DNA of 64,000 nt from Saccharospirillum sp. (GTDB lineage Bacteria > Pseudomonadota > Gammaproteobacteria > Pseudomonadales > Natronospirillaceae). Below the pieces are notes generated by a model. It saw nothing but the letters and a program-made list of their open reading frames with translations. It searched no databases and was not told where the DNA came from. The position numbers and the translations under genes are program-made. Of this stretch, positions 19,648-29,331 are shown piece by piece (position 1 is the first letter of the stretch; every line of letters begins with the position of its first letter). The stretch is from the NCBI GenBank assembly GCA_018402545.1, contig JAGYIL010000001.1, positions 2,046,001 to 2,110,000 of the forward strand, in the 5' to 3' direction.

Positions 19648-19674
19648 AAAGGCCGCCACTCACTGACGGCCTTT
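19648..19674. terminator. Possible terminator of rapA
   Basis: AAAGGCCG (19648-19655) pairs with CGGCCTTT (19667-19674) around an 11-base loop. The T-tracts on both sides are imperfect (GTTTCTG and GGCTTTC). It lies between rapA and the crotonase gene, both on the minus strand. Confidence 0.5.
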
Positions 19675-19713
19675 GTTTCTGTATGTTTTGTGTATAGGGC
19701 AGAGCCTGCCGGG

Positions 19714-22374
19714 TCAGACGGTACCCGGCGGAGCGCACAGAATCATCCGCACACCGACTGGTTGCAACTCGACATCGTCCCAGGCCTGGCGCTGCATTTC
19801 GGCCTGCATTTCGGCTTTCACCACATCCTGCTCGTTCACCAGCGGGTTGACGCTGGCCAGGTAACGCGTGCGTTCAATCTTAGCGTCACTGGCGGCCTCG
19901 TGTTCGCGCCGGGCATCGGCCACAGCAGCTTCAAATTGCGCCTTGGCATGACCCAGGCCAACGTCGTAGATGGGCGGAATACGCTCCTTGGCCGATTGAA
20001 TCAGCTTGCGCACCATCTTGACTGGCAGCGTCTTGATCTGCGGGGCGAGCGAGGCCTCTGTCAGTGCCGACGACAGATCGGCGGTACCGCCTTCCAGGGT
20101 GAGAGTGCGCAACAGATTGTGGTTCAGGTACGGTTTAAGCGCGTGGGCAAGGCGTGGCGGAATAGCAATTTGCCATTGAACCTCCAATAACACCCGACCG
20201 GCCGGTACCTGTTTGGTCTCGAGCAGGGCAACACTGGCCTGACCGAGCTGCGTGCCGGACAGAATATCCATCAGCCCAACGATCAACGGGTGTTCCCAGG
20301 AGACAAACAACACATCGTCACGCACCAGAGCGCGTTGACGATCAAAGGTTATGACAGCACCGCCTTCCGGAATACCGGGAATAACCGGAATCATCATGTT
20401 ATCTGATGGTATCAGCTCGAAAATGCCGTCATCCAGCGTCTCAAAATGCAAGTTGAGCAGGTTGGCTGCCATTTCTACGACGTTTTCCGCTGTATTCTGT
20501 TCCAGTTCGGCGACCTTAATGGCGAGTTCATCTGCTTCGGGTTGCCGGCAGGAATTCAGTTCCAGCATGACATCGCGCCCAGACTCTAATTCCCGGTTTA
20601 GCTCGTCCAGCGATTGCCGGACTTCCGCGGTCAGGTCGCTGTCATCCGGGTTGGCGAACCAGGTGTCAGCAAAACGCTCGTGAATGGCCCCGGCGGCTGG
20701 CTGCAGAGTTTCAATGCAACCAAGCACGTCGTGATACCAGCGCAGGCGCACCGCATCGGGCCCATCGGGCAAAAAGGGCAGGTGGATGTGAATCGTCTGA
20801 TCCTGTCCGATGCGATCCAGTCGGCCGATGCGCTGTTCGAGAACGTCCGGATGCTGAGGCAGGTCCCAAAGCACCAGATGATGACTGAACTGAAAGTTAC
20901 GGCCTTCACCACCAATTTCTGAGCACACCAGAATCTGGGCACCGTCCTCGTCGCTGGCAAAGTGGGCGGCGGCGCGATCACGCTCGATCAGATTCAGCCC
21001 TTCATGAAAAGCCGTAGATTCAAGGCCGTGGTCATGCCAGAGATGGTGCGACAGTTCCTGGGCAACTTCTGCCGTCTGAGTGATCAACAATACTTTTTCG
21101 GTCCGGTTGGCTTTCAGCCAGTCGACCAGCCACTGCTGACGCTCGGCTTCAGATTCTGCCGGGTGGGTATGCACCTGGCGCGGGAAAAAGCCGGAGACAC
21201 CACGCCGTGTGTTGCGGTAAACCACGCGACCCGGGCCATGCCGGTCCAGCACATCGGCAAGGGCGCGTCGGCTGTCGTCATGCCACTCAATACCCAGCGA
21301 AGCCAGGCGGTCGAGCAGGGCAGCGTCGATGTCGTCGTTGTACAGGGCTGTTGCGACCGAAGACAGCTCAATAAAATGGGACTCGTCGGCCTGGTAATCT
21401 TCAAAGCGGGTAAAGCGGGAGGCATCCAGTAATTGCAGCCGCTGAAAGTGCGCTTCCTGGCCCAATTGCTCCGGTGTGGCTGTCAATAACAGCAAATGGG
21501 GTGTTTTCCGGGCCAATGCCACCCAGCTCTCGGTGTCATCCAGGCCTTCGGCTTCATCAAGCGATAGATGATGCGCCTCATCAACCACCAGAACATCCCA
21601 TTCCTGGGCGGTGATCCAGGGCATTTCTTCGATGTCATTCAATAACCGGTGGGGGATGAGGTGGACCTGACCCATGCCAAAATCGTGATCTTCGGACTGA
21701 AAGAACTCGCAATGCAGGGAAAAACGGCGCACCAGCTCAACCAGCCATTGCGCCTGAAGGGCATCGGGCACGGCAATCAGTACCCGACTGGCCCGACCTT
21801 GCTGCAACAGCCGGTTGATGATCAACCCGGCTTCAATGGTTTTACCCAGCCCCACTTCATCGGACAGCAGGGCACGAACCCGGGTGCGTTCGGTCGCCTG
21901 TTTTGCCACATACAGCTGATGCGGTAGTAAAGCAGAACGAGTCCCGAGCAGGCCATTCAAGTGAGCCGACCAGATGGCCTGATGCCCGGCATTCAGGGCA
22001 GCGCGAAAATTGAACCAGTTGGGGTGGTCGGTCTGGCCAGTCATAAGCCGTGTAAGCGGGCTGTTTCTATCCAGCGTATCGGCCAGCTCAGTTTCGGGTA
22101 CCATCTCGCCATCAAGCGTTTCGTACACATGGAGCCCGTTGAGATCGTGCACCGCTTTAACTTCTGCCTTGCGCTGGTCGCGGCGCTGAATTTCCTCGCC
22201 CCGTTCGAAGCGGATGCGAGTCAGGGGAGGTTGGCGCAACGCATAGCAGCGCTCATCGTCGACGGCAGGGAAATAGAGAGTGACGGTGCGCGCATCGGTA
22301 CCTTGCACCATTCCGAGCCCAAGCTCGGGCTCACCATCGGCCAGCCAGCGCTGGCCCTGAATAAAGTCTGACAT
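19714..22374 (-). CDS. rapA: RNA polymerase-associated ATPase RapA (HepA)
   Basis: A Swi2/Snf2 ATPase of 886 residues that recycles RNA polymerase. Order: N-terminal Tudor-like domains (FIQGQRWLADGEPELGLG), helicase motif I DEVGLGKT (about 172-179), DEAH box (265-268), helicase C domain with EQRIGRLDRIGQ, and the RapA C-terminal domain. It is about 80 residues shorter than E. coli RapA (968), the difference spread over linkers and not a truncation. The divergent neighbour is an M16 protease gene. Confidence 0.94.
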   Translation of the reverse strand: MSDFIQGQRWLADGEPELGLGMVQGTDARTVTLYFPAVDDERCYALRQPPLTRIRFERGEEIQRRDQRKAEVKAVHDLNGLHVYETLDGEMVPETELADTLDRNSPLTRLMTGQTDHPNWFNFRAALNAGHQAIWSAHLNGLLGTRSALLPHQLYVAKQATERTRVRALLSDEVGLGKTIEAGLIINRLLQQGRASRVLIAVPDALQAQWLVELVRRFSLHCEFFQSEDHDFGMGQVHLIPHRLLNDIEEMPWITAQEWDVLVVDEAHHLSLDEAEGLDDTESWVALARKTPHLLLLTATPEQLGQEAHFQRLQLLDASRFTRFEDYQADESHFIELSSVATALYNDDIDAALLDRLASLGIEWHDDSRRALADVLDRHGPGRVVYRNTRRGVSGFFPRQVHTHPAESEAERQQWLVDWLKANRTEKVLLITQTAEVAQELSHHLWHDHGLESTAFHEGLNLIERDRAAAHFASDEDGAQILVCSEIGGEGRNFQFSHHLVLWDLPQHPDVLEQRIGRLDRIGQDQTIHIHLPFLPDGPDAVRLRWYHDVLGCIETLQPAAGAIHERFADTWFANPDDSDLTAEVRQSLDELNRELESGRDVMLELNSCRQPEADELAIKVAELEQNTAENVVEMAANLLNLHFETLDDGIFELIPSDNMMIPVIPGIPEGGAVITFDRQRALVRDDVLFVSWEHPLIVGLMDILSGTQLGQASVALLETKQVPAGRVLLEVQWQIAIPPRLAHALKPYLNHNLLRTLTLEGGTADLSSALTEASLAPQIKTLPVKMVRKLIQSAKERIPPIYDVGLGHAKAQFEAAVADARREHEAASDAKIERTRYLASVNPLVNEQDVVKAEMQAEMQRQAWDDVELQPVGVRMILCAPPGTV

Positions 22375-22617
22375 GGCGTCCTCGTATCCCCAAAAGGGCC
22401 GCTATTCTACGGAATCTGTCGAGTCATGAAAGAGATAACCGCGAATTGGCGTGATTCGATGACTTTCAGTCTAGTAAAACAACGTCTGTTTGCCGGATTC
22501 ATCAAAGCGATAGTCAGGCTCGATGGTCATAAGAGTGCAAAATCATGCATTTGGGGCTTGCCAGTTGGCCCCATTGCCCCATTATTAGGGGTACATTAAT
22601 CAAGGTATTTTCGCTGT

Positions 22618-25533
22618 ATGACTCTTAATGCGCACACCGCTTTCGACGCCATCGAATCCCGCACCATCGACTCACTGAATGTGACACTGGAACATTACCG
22701 GCATCGCAACACCGGAGCCGATCACTTTCACATCAGTTCCGATAACCCCGAGAATGTCTTTATGGTGGCGTTACGCACCATGCCCAAGGATTCCTCGGGT
22801 GTAGCGCACATTCTTGAGCACACGGCGTTGTGTGGCAGCGAGCAGTTCCCGGTGCGCGATCCGTTTTTCATGATGACGCGGCGTTCGCTGAATACCTTTA
22901 TGAACGCCATGACCAGCAGTGACTGGACTGCTTATCCGTTTGCCAGTGAGAACGATCAGGATTATGAAAACCTGCTCAGCGTCTATCTCGATGCAGTGTT
23001 TTTCTCCAACTTGAACGAACTTGATTTCCTGCAGGAAGGGCACCGCCTGGAATTCACCGAACCCGACAACCCGGCCTCACCGCTGACGTTTAAGGGAGTG
23101 GTGTTCAATGAAATGAAGGGCGCCATGAGTTCGCCGGTCAGTCAGTTGTATCAGGCGGCCAAACACTACCTGTTTCCCAACAACACCTACCACTTCAACA
23201 GCGGCGGCGACCCGGAAGCGATTCCGGATCTGACCTATGAAGACCTGAAGGCCTTTTACAAGACCCATTACCACCCCAGCAATGCGACCTTTTTTACCTT
23301 CGGCAACCGCCCGGCTGTAGACGTTCAAAAGCGGGTTCACGAGCAGGCCTTGCACCGTTTTGAAGCCCTGGATCACAAACTATCTGTGCCGTTGGAACGT
23401 CGCTATAACTCGGTCTTGCGGGTTGAGAATGCCTACGCCGCCGAACCCGGTGATCTTAGCGGTAAAACGCACCACGTTTTGGGGTGGCTGCTGGGTGAAT
23501 CGACTGATTTGCTGGGGCAGCTGGAAGCCCACTTGCTGAGCGACGTGTTGCTCGATAACAGCTCTTCGCCGCTGCGCAAGGCGCTTGAGCAGACTGACAT
23601 TGGCAGCAATCCATCGCCCATGTGCGGCCTTGAAGACTCGAACCGGGAAATGATGTTTCTCTGTGGTCTGGAAGGCAGCGAGCCTGAGAAAGCCGCCGAT
23701 TTTGAACGTCTGGTGATCGAAACGCTTGAGCAGGTTGAACAAACCGGTGTGCCCTATGAGGACGTAGAGGCCATGCTGCATCAGTTGGAGCTGTCGCAGC
23801 GCGAGATCACCGGCGACAGCGCGCCCTATGGCCTGCAACTGATCTTCTCGGTCATTGGGGCGGCCACGCATGGCGGGTCGGTCATGGAATCACTCGACAT
23901 TGACCCGACCCTGGCCATTCTGCGCGAGCGCAGCCAGGATCCGGCTTATATTCCCGGTCTGATTCGCAAGCTGTTGCTCGATAACGTACATCGGGTGCGA
24001 CTGACTCTGAGGCCCGATGCAGAACTTCACCAGCGTCAGCTCGATAATGAAGCGGCCCGCCTGGCCCGTATTCAGGCGAGTCTGACCGATGAAGAAAAAC
24101 AGCGCCTGGTCGAGCAGGCCAGCAAACTGAAAGCCCGTCAGGAGCAGGAGGACGATGTCGGCCTGCTGCCCAAGGTAACCCTGGCCGACGTTAAGCCCGA
24201 TGTAAAACGCATCGCCCCGGCTGCGAGCGATGACATCACACGTTATACCGCCGGTACCAATGGCATTGCCTATGAACAATGGTTTGTACCGCTGCCCGCG
24301 TTAACCGCCGACGAACTGGCACTGTTGCCGGTCTATACCGCCTTGCTCACCGAGATTGGTGCCGGCGATAAGGATTACCTGTCCATGCAGCAGTGGCAGG
24401 CCGCCCGTACTGGCAGCGTCAGTTTTTACAGTCAGTTCCGTAACCCGCTGGAAAGCGCCGATGAAGTTGCCGGCTATGTGGTGCTCTCCGGCAGGGCTCT
24501 GGTGCGCCATGTCGATGAACTGACCCAGATACTGACTCAGCATTGGTCGGCGCCGCGTTTCGATGAAAGTGCTCGCGTCTTTGATTTGCTCAAACAATTG
24601 AGTGCGCGGCGTCAGCAAAGCGTGACCGGCCAGGGCCATGTGCTGGCCATGCAGACCAGCAGCGCCTTCCATACCCGTGCCAGTGCGCTGACCTACGATA
24701 TGGGCGGCTTGCCCGCCATTCGTCGGGTGAAAGGCTGGGTCGATGCGTTTTCTGATGACCAGACAGCCCTGAACGAGTGGCTGGCCGGCATTAGCAGCTT
24801 GCACCAGAAAATTCAGCAACAGCGTTCTCATGCGGTGCTGATCGCCGAACCCGGCGAACTGGACTCGCTTACCGAAGTACTGAGAGAGCAGGGGTTGCAA
24901 AACCGGGAATCTAACCTTGAACCAACCACCCAGGCAGCCGACTGGCTGATGCCCAAACAGAACACCGCCTGGAGCGTTAACACTCAGGTGAATTTCTGCT
25001 CAGCGGCCTACAGAACAGTGATGCCGGGTCATGAAGATTCAGCACCGTTGACGGTTCTCGGCGGCGTACTGCGCGATAACTTCCTGCACCGGACGATCCG
25101 CGAGCAGGGCGGAGCCTACGGTGGTGGGGCGTCGCACGACAGCAACACTGGCACCTTCCGCTTTTACTCCTACCGCGACCCGCGCATCGAGGGCACGCTG
25201 GACGATTTCCGCGCCAGTCTCGATTGGGTAACCGGACAGGGCGTTAATCAGGAGCAGGTCGAATCCTCGATTCTGGGTGTCATCAGCTCAATGGACAAGC
25301 CCGGCTCACCGGCCGGTGAAGCCAAGCAAGCCTTTCAGAACCGACTTTTCGGGCGCACCGATGAGTTCAGAAAGGCTTATCGTGAGGCCTTGCTGGGCGT
25401 AACAGCGGCTGATGTGAAACGCGTTGCCGAGACGTACTTTGATGAGGCCAACGCCTCAAAAGCCGTGGTTACCGATCGCAAGCATGCGGATGAACTGGCC
25501 GGAAAGGGCTTTGAGGTAGAGTCGCTGAGTTAG
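22618..25533 (+). CDS. Insulinase-like M16C (presequence protease-type) metalloprotease
   Basis: A 971-residue single-chain M16 protease of the PreP/Cym1 class. The inverted zinc motif HILEH is at residues 64-68 in GVAHILEHTALCGSEQFPVRDPFF. The M16C-associated domain is in the middle, and a C-terminal catalytically inactive repeat includes REQGGAYGGGA. No signal peptide is visible, so it is probably cytoplasmic and degrades small peptides. It is monocistronic, with a terminator 34 bases after the stop. Confidence 0.9.
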   Translation: MTLNAHTAFDAIESRTIDSLNVTLEHYRHRNTGADHFHISSDNPENVFMVALRTMPKDSSGVAHILEHTALCGSEQFPVRDPFFMMTRRSLNTFMNAMTSSDWTAYPFASENDQDYENLLSVYLDAVFFSNLNELDFLQEGHRLEFTEPDNPASPLTFKGVVFNEMKGAMSSPVSQLYQAAKHYLFPNNTYHFNSGGDPEAIPDLTYEDLKAFYKTHYHPSNATFFTFGNRPAVDVQKRVHEQALHRFEALDHKLSVPLERRYNSVLRVENAYAAEPGDLSGKTHHVLGWLLGESTDLLGQLEAHLLSDVLLDNSSSPLRKALEQTDIGSNPSPMCGLEDSNREMMFLCGLEGSEPEKAADFERLVIETLEQVEQTGVPYEDVEAMLHQLELSQREITGDSAPYGLQLIFSVIGAATHGGSVMESLDIDPTLAILRERSQDPAYIPGLIRKLLLDNVHRVRLTLRPDAELHQRQLDNEAARLARIQASLTDEEKQRLVEQASKLKARQEQEDDVGLLPKVTLADVKPDVKRIAPAASDDITRYTAGTNGIAYEQWFVPLPALTADELALLPVYTALLTEIGAGDKDYLSMQQWQAARTGSVSFYSQFRNPLESADEVAGYVVLSGRALVRHVDELTQILTQHWSAPRFDESARVFDLLKQLSARRQQSVTGQGHVLAMQTSSAFHTRASALTYDMGGLPAIRRVKGWVDAFSDDQTALNEWLAGISSLHQKIQQQRSHAVLIAEPGELDSLTEVLREQGLQNRESNLEPTTQAADWLMPKQNTAWSVNTQVNFCSAAYRTVMPGHEDSAPLTVLGGVLRDNFLHRTIREQGGAYGGGASHDSNTGTFRFYSYRDPRIEGTLDDFRASLDWVTGQGVNQEQVESSILGVISSMDKPGSPAGEAKQAFQNRLFGRTDEFRKAYREALLGVTAADVKRVAETYFDEANASKAVVTDRKHADELAGKGFEVESLS

Positions 25534-25566
25534 GCGACGGCAAAACACTTAAGTCTAAGGTAAAAG

Positions 25567-25589
25567 AGCCGCCGTAAAGCGGCTTTTTT
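25567..25589. terminator. Bidirectional terminator between M16 protease and xthA
   Basis: AGCCGC (25567-25572) pairs with GCGGCT (25579-25584), followed by TTTTTTG; on the minus strand CTTTTAC follows the stem, so it can also serve xthA. Confidence 0.8.
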
Positions 25590-25599
25590 GTTTAAACCA

Positions 25600-26439
25600 T
25601 TACAGTGCCAGATGGCCCAGGTTCAAATCCAGATCCAGCCAGACGGGTGCGTGGTCTGAAGGCTTTTCCAGACCCCGGGTCTCGTAATCGATACCGGCAC
25701 CGGTAATCAGCGGTACCAGCGGCTGTGAGACCATTATGTGGTCGATGCGCAGGCCGCGCTTGGGATCGTCCTCGAAGCCGCGTGAGCGGTAATCGAACCA
25801 GCTGAAGCGGTCGTTGGTGTCTGGATACAGATGGCGGTAGCTGTCGGTCAGGCCCCAGGCGCGCAGTTTCTCAAACCACGCTCTTTCCTCCGGCTGGAAA
25901 GCCGATTTGCCTTCGCGCAACCAGCGTTGGGCGTTTTTTTCACCGATGCCGATGTCTTCATCAACCGGTGCGATGTTGAAATCGCCCAGGATGACCAGCA
26001 GGTCATCGGGCTTGGCTTCGGTTTCAAGCCATTGCGTCAGATCTGCATAGAACTTCCGTTTGGCGGGCCATTTGGTCGCGTGGCTGACGTTTTCACCCTG
26101 TGGGAAATAACCGTTGATAACGGTCAGGTGCCGGCCATCGGTAAGCGGATGATGGGTGATGATCAGGCGTTTCTGAACGTCTTCGGAATCGCCTGCAAAC
26201 CCTCGTTGAACCATTTGCGGCGGCTCTGCGGTCAGGGTGGCAACGCCATAGTGACCTTTCTGTCCATGGGTTACCGACCCGAAGCCGGAAGCCGCTTCGA
26301 CCGCCGGGTGCGGGTACATATCGTCGTGTACCTTGATCTCCTGAAGACAGAGGATATCGGGCTTTTGCCGGTCGCGCAGTGCTTCCAGTTGATGAAGTCT
26401 GGCACGTATGCCATTGATATTGAACGATATGATGCGCAT
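25600..26439 (-). CDS. xthA: Exodeoxyribonuclease III
   Basis: A 279-residue exonuclease/endonuclease/phosphatase-fold enzyme for AP-site repair. Active-site segments: FNINGIRAR (N7), LCLQEIKV (catalytic Glu), GDFNIAPVDEDIG, and SDHAPVWLDL with the catalytic Asp-His near the C-terminus. Length is near the E. coli enzyme (268). It is divergent from tdk, with a 125-base shared promoter region. Confidence 0.95.
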   Translation of the reverse strand: MRIISFNINGIRARLHQLEALRDRQKPDILCLQEIKVHDDMYPHPAVEAASGFGSVTHGQKGHYGVATLTAEPPQMVQRGFAGDSEDVQKRLIITHHPLTDGRHLTVINGYFPQGENVSHATKWPAKRKFYADLTQWLETEAKPDDLLVILGDFNIAPVDEDIGIGEKNAQRWLREGKSAFQPEERAWFEKLRAWGLTDSYRHLYPDTNDRFSWFDYRSRGFEDDPKRGLRIDHIMVSQPLVPLITGAGIDYETRGLEKPSDHAPVWLDLDLNLGHLAL

Positions 26440-26564
26440 GGCTGCCCTGTTCCCGATGAGTTCCTGAATTCATGAAATCGCCCGTTTAACCTATAACGGC
26501 GAGCAATCGCACGCTATTATTCCTCCTCAACCGCTGTATTGAAACCCCGGATCAGGATGCCCCC

Positions 26565-27167
26565 ATGGCTCAGCTCTATTTTTACTATTCAGCAATGAAT
26601 GCTGGAAAATCCACCTCCTTGCTGCAATCGGAATACAACTACCGGGAACGCGGCATGACAACGCGTCTGCTGACCGCGCAAATCGATCAACGCTATGGGG
26701 CAGGGCGCATCAGTTCGCGCATCGGCCTGGAAAAGGCCGCCGACACCTTTACCGAAACGACCGATCTGAAGGCCTGGTATGCCGCATTTGAGGGTCATAC
26801 TGATTGCATACTGGTCGATGAGGCCCAGTTTCTGACCACCGAGCAGGTTAACCAGCTCTCCGATTTGGTGGATGAAGCCGGTGTGCCCGTGCTGTGTTAC
26901 GGCATTCGCTCTGATTTTCTGGGCAACCTGTTCCCGGGTTCAGCCCGCTTGCTGGCACTGGCAGATAAACTGAATGAACTGAAAACGGTTTGCCACTGCG
27001 GGCGAAAAGCCATCATGGTGGCCAGGTTGGACGAACAGGGTCAGGCAATCAGCGAGGGAGATCAGGTTGAGATTGGCGGCAACGATCGTTATGTATCGAT
27101 GTGCCGAAAACACTATAAAGAGGCGGTTAAACCAGCCTGGTCAGGCCCTGTTTCATCTACACGGTAG
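26565..27167 (+). CDS. tdk: Thymidine kinase
   Basis: A 200-residue type II thymidine kinase. The P-loop is [11 protein letters not shown] (about 11-21), Walker B is [10 protein letters not shown], the lasso region reads [22 protein letters not shown], and the zinc site includes CHCGRKA and a C-terminal CRKHY. It salvages thymidine to dTMP. The gene ends four bases before the convergent yedK stop, and its stop codon is the TAG of a CTACACGGTAG motif. Confidence 0.95.
   Translation: MAQLYFYYSAMNAGKSTSLLQSEYNYRERGMTTRLLTAQIDQRYGAGRISSRIGLEKAADTFTETTDLKAWYAAFEGHTDCILVDEAQFLTTEQVNQLSDLVDEAGVPVLCYGIRSDFLGNLFPGSARLLALADKLNELKTVCHCGRKAIMVARLDEQGQAISEGDQVEIGGNDRYVSMCRKHYKEAVKPAWSGPVSSTR
27157..27167 (+). 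repeat. CTACACGGTAG near-palindrome, copy 2
   Basis: Second of four copies; overlaps the last codons and stop of tdk, at the tdk/yedK convergent junction. Confidence 0.5.
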
Positions 27168-27171
27168 TCAA

Positions 27172-27918
27172 TTAAAGCTGTGGCGCCCGCAATATCAGCG
27201 GCTCTTCGGGAATCAAATCAAATTCATTGTCATTAATAGCCTGAACCTCTACGTCGACCCGAACCTCGGTCTGCGCAAACAAAGACCCAAAGTGTTCGTG
27301 TCTGAGCCGGGGGTTCATCCAGTCTGCCAGTTCTTCTTGCCTTAAGACCAGTGGGAACGACTTTGCGTGAACATCCAGGAATGCCGGGTGCGGGGGCAGG
27401 GTGATCACACCCACTGACACCTTGGGGTTCCCTTCAGCGTCCAGCCAGTGCTTGCACAGGGCACCGAGTAGCATCAGTTCCCCGGGCCGATGGATCCAGT
27501 GGCGTTGTTTGGACTGGGGTCTGGGCAAGTGTTGCTGTTCTTCAGCCGACAAGTCGGTATAAAGCCGGCCACCGGAGTAGCTTGGCTGCCACTCATAGAA
27601 TCCATCGGTAATAACTACCGCCCGATAACTTCTGGGCGCCATCTGGTGCAGAGGGGACTTCAGAATCTGGCTCGAGCGGCAGTTGAAGGTGTTCCAGCGC
27701 GTATCTGGCAACAGGGTGACGGGGTCCAGTTTCAACCACCAGGTGGCCGCCATCAGGCGTGGGCCCTGTTTCGTGGGCACCAGGGCCAGCACTTCATCGG
27801 TTGGCCGGCATTCACGCTTGTTAAGAACCGAGCGGATTTCCGCCTCCGAGTAGCCGGCCAGCCCCAGTAACGGGTCGAGCAGCGGGAAGTCGGAGACGTT
27901 ATTGATGGCGCCGCACAT
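27172..27918 (-). CDS. yedK: SOS response-associated peptidase YedK (HMCES family)
   Basis: A 248-residue SRAP-domain protein that crosslinks to abasic sites in single-stranded DNA. The catalytic Cys2 follows the initiator Met (MCGAINN). Other active-site positions are present: WNTFNCRSS (Asn and Arg of the usual NAR motif, with C in place of A), DGFYEWQ (Glu), and FLDVHAKSFP (His). The usual RMP after that His is KSFP here, a moderate divergence. It may be cotranscribed from the side of the uncharacterised gene at 27953, 34 bases upstream. Confidence 0.88.
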   Translation of the reverse strand: MCGAINNVSDFPLLDPLLGLAGYSEAEIRSVLNKRECRPTDEVLALVPTKQGPRLMAATWWLKLDPVTLLPDTRWNTFNCRSSQILKSPLHQMAPRSYRAVVITDGFYEWQPSYSGGRLYTDLSAEEQQHLPRPQSKQRHWIHRPGELMLLGALCKHWLDAEGNPKVSVGVITLPPHPAFLDVHAKSFPLVLRQEELADWMNPRLRHEHFGSLFAQTEVRVDVEVQAINDNEFDLIPEEPLILRAPQL

Positions 27919-27952
27919 CGTTTCACCTCAGTCGTTGCAGGGTTGTCTGGTT

Positions 27953-28573
27953 TTAACGTCCCGGTGTTCGGTTAACCAGCGTTTGCAACACATCATAGCC
28001 TACAACCTCGGGAACATAGCGGTACAGGGTCCCGTGTTCAGTTGGGTTGAGCATCAGCACGGTATCGGCCAGGTTGGGCTTTTTCGGTTTTGGGGGGCGC
28101 ACCCGACCTTTCTGAATGGGGGCTCTTACCGGTGGTTTGACTTCAGACAGGAGCGCAAAGTCGAAGACAGAGCCATCGTTAAGCGTAATCCAGCAGTAGT
28201 AATTGGGGCGAGCGCTTGAATCCGCTGACTGATAGGCTTCGATGATCGCATTGGCCGACACATTGCTTACCAGATGCTTGCCGCGACGCACCAGGTTGCC
28301 CAGGGTGACTTCATGTTCAAATCCCGCTTCGGTCAGAGCGCTACTGGCGGCAAGGCAGATCTCAGGCGCGTTGCGCAACGGGTCTTTTGAGGTAAAGGTC
28401 AGGGCATTTCTGGCCGCAACGCCCAACATCATGCAACGTTTCAGCTCGGCCGTCTGCAGCGATTCTCCGTCGTATGACAACGCCTTATGGGGCAGATTGT
28501 TGTCAGCAGACTTTTGCTCAGCGTTCAGAATCAGCTCGCGGTAATTGATGGACTTGTTCAAGCGGTCGTTCAA
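27953..28573 (-). CDS. Uncharacterised protein
   Basis: A 206-residue soluble protein I do not recognise. The middle (about 55-140) looks like a compact alpha/beta domain, with ITLNDGSVFDFALLSE as two strands. A basic Pro-rich stretch follows (about 145-165, RAPIQKGRVRPPKPKKP), and the end (ADTVLMLNPTEHGTLYRYVPEVVGY) looks structured. It starts at TTG, with AGGAG seven bases upstream. It precedes yedK on the same strand by 34 bases and is divergent from another TTG-start gene. Confidence 0.6.
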   Translation of the reverse strand: MNDRLNKSINYRELILNAEQKSADNNLPHKALSYDGESLQTAELKRCMMLGVAARNALTFTSKDPLRNAPEICLAASSALTEAGFEHEVTLGNLVRRGKHLVSNVSANAIIEAYQSADSSARPNYYCWITLNDGSVFDFALLSEVKPPVRAPIQKGRVRPPKPKKPNLADTVLMLNPTEHGTLYRYVPEVVGYDVLQTLVNRTPGR

Positions 28574-28773
28574 ACAGTAACTCCTGGTTGGTCGGTCATC
28601 CCGGTGCGGGCTGGCGAGTATAACAGTCCGGGCCGGGTTCCCCTAAGCGTGTGTCAAGGCAAGAAAGAGTCGTTTTATGGTAACAGAGCTTCATAGATGG
28701 ACCGCTGGCGGTTGAAATTGATGTATCGACAAGCACATGGGTAGTACCAGCCATACAATATTGGGAGCGTATT

Positions 28774-29232
28774 TTGGACATCAAAACTTTTGAAGATCTG
28801 ATCGACTGGAGTCGTGAGTTGCACCAACACCTGAGCCGTTGCATGAAAGACAGAGCCCGGTCTCAGCCTGACGATAAGGCCAGGGCCTTGCTCGAATACC
28901 TGGCCGATCACGAAAAAGCACTGGAGCAGATGGTGGGTCGTTTTGAGCAGGAAACGGATCAAAAGGCCTTAAAAACCCATGTGTATGATTATCTGGCTAA
29001 CGGACCGGTCAGGTCCCACAGAACCTGTACCGTGCCGTATGCCGAGCTCGACTATGAAGCCATCTGTCGTGAGGTTTTCGATTATCACACCCAACTGATC
29101 AACCTGTACCACAGCCTGATTGGCAAAGCCGAGACGGCCACATCGCGCGAGTTGATGATGTCGCTTCTCGAACTGGAAGAGCATGAAGCCATGAGACTGG
29201 CCAAACAACTTGATGCTGGCCGCGCACTTTAA
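28774..29232 (+). CDS. Uncharacterised all-helical protein, possibly ferritin-like
   Basis: A 152-residue protein predicted as a bundle of about four helices. Acid/His clusters occur on successive helices (LLEYLADHEKALEQM, REVFDYHTQLINLYHSL, LLELEEHEAMRLAKQL), a pattern like rubrerythrin/ferritin-type metal sites, but no complete ExxH pair set can be assigned with certainty. TTG start with GGGAG six bases upstream. No partner gene suggests the function; the divergent neighbour is also uncharacterised. Confidence 0.6.
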   Translation: MDIKTFEDLIDWSRELHQHLSRCMKDRARSQPDDKARALLEYLADHEKALEQMVGRFEQETDQKALKTHVYDYLANGPVRSHRTCTVPYAELDYEAICREVFDYHTQLINLYHSLIGKAETATSRELMMSLLELEEHEAMRLAKQLDAGRAL

Positions 29233-29331
29233 ATTAGCGTTTGCATCGGAGGCCGAGTCGCGTCAGTAAATGGCCCTTTGTGCGCAACATACCCCCAGGC
29301 GTGCACCCATTCATGGGACCGCCCAGTCGGG

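Noticed and set aside
25611-25625. GGTTCAAATCC, resembling a tRNA T-arm
   Set aside because: It lies inside xthA and no acceptor stem or anticodon arm can be drawn around it. No tRNA gene was found in the window, including the serW position near infA.
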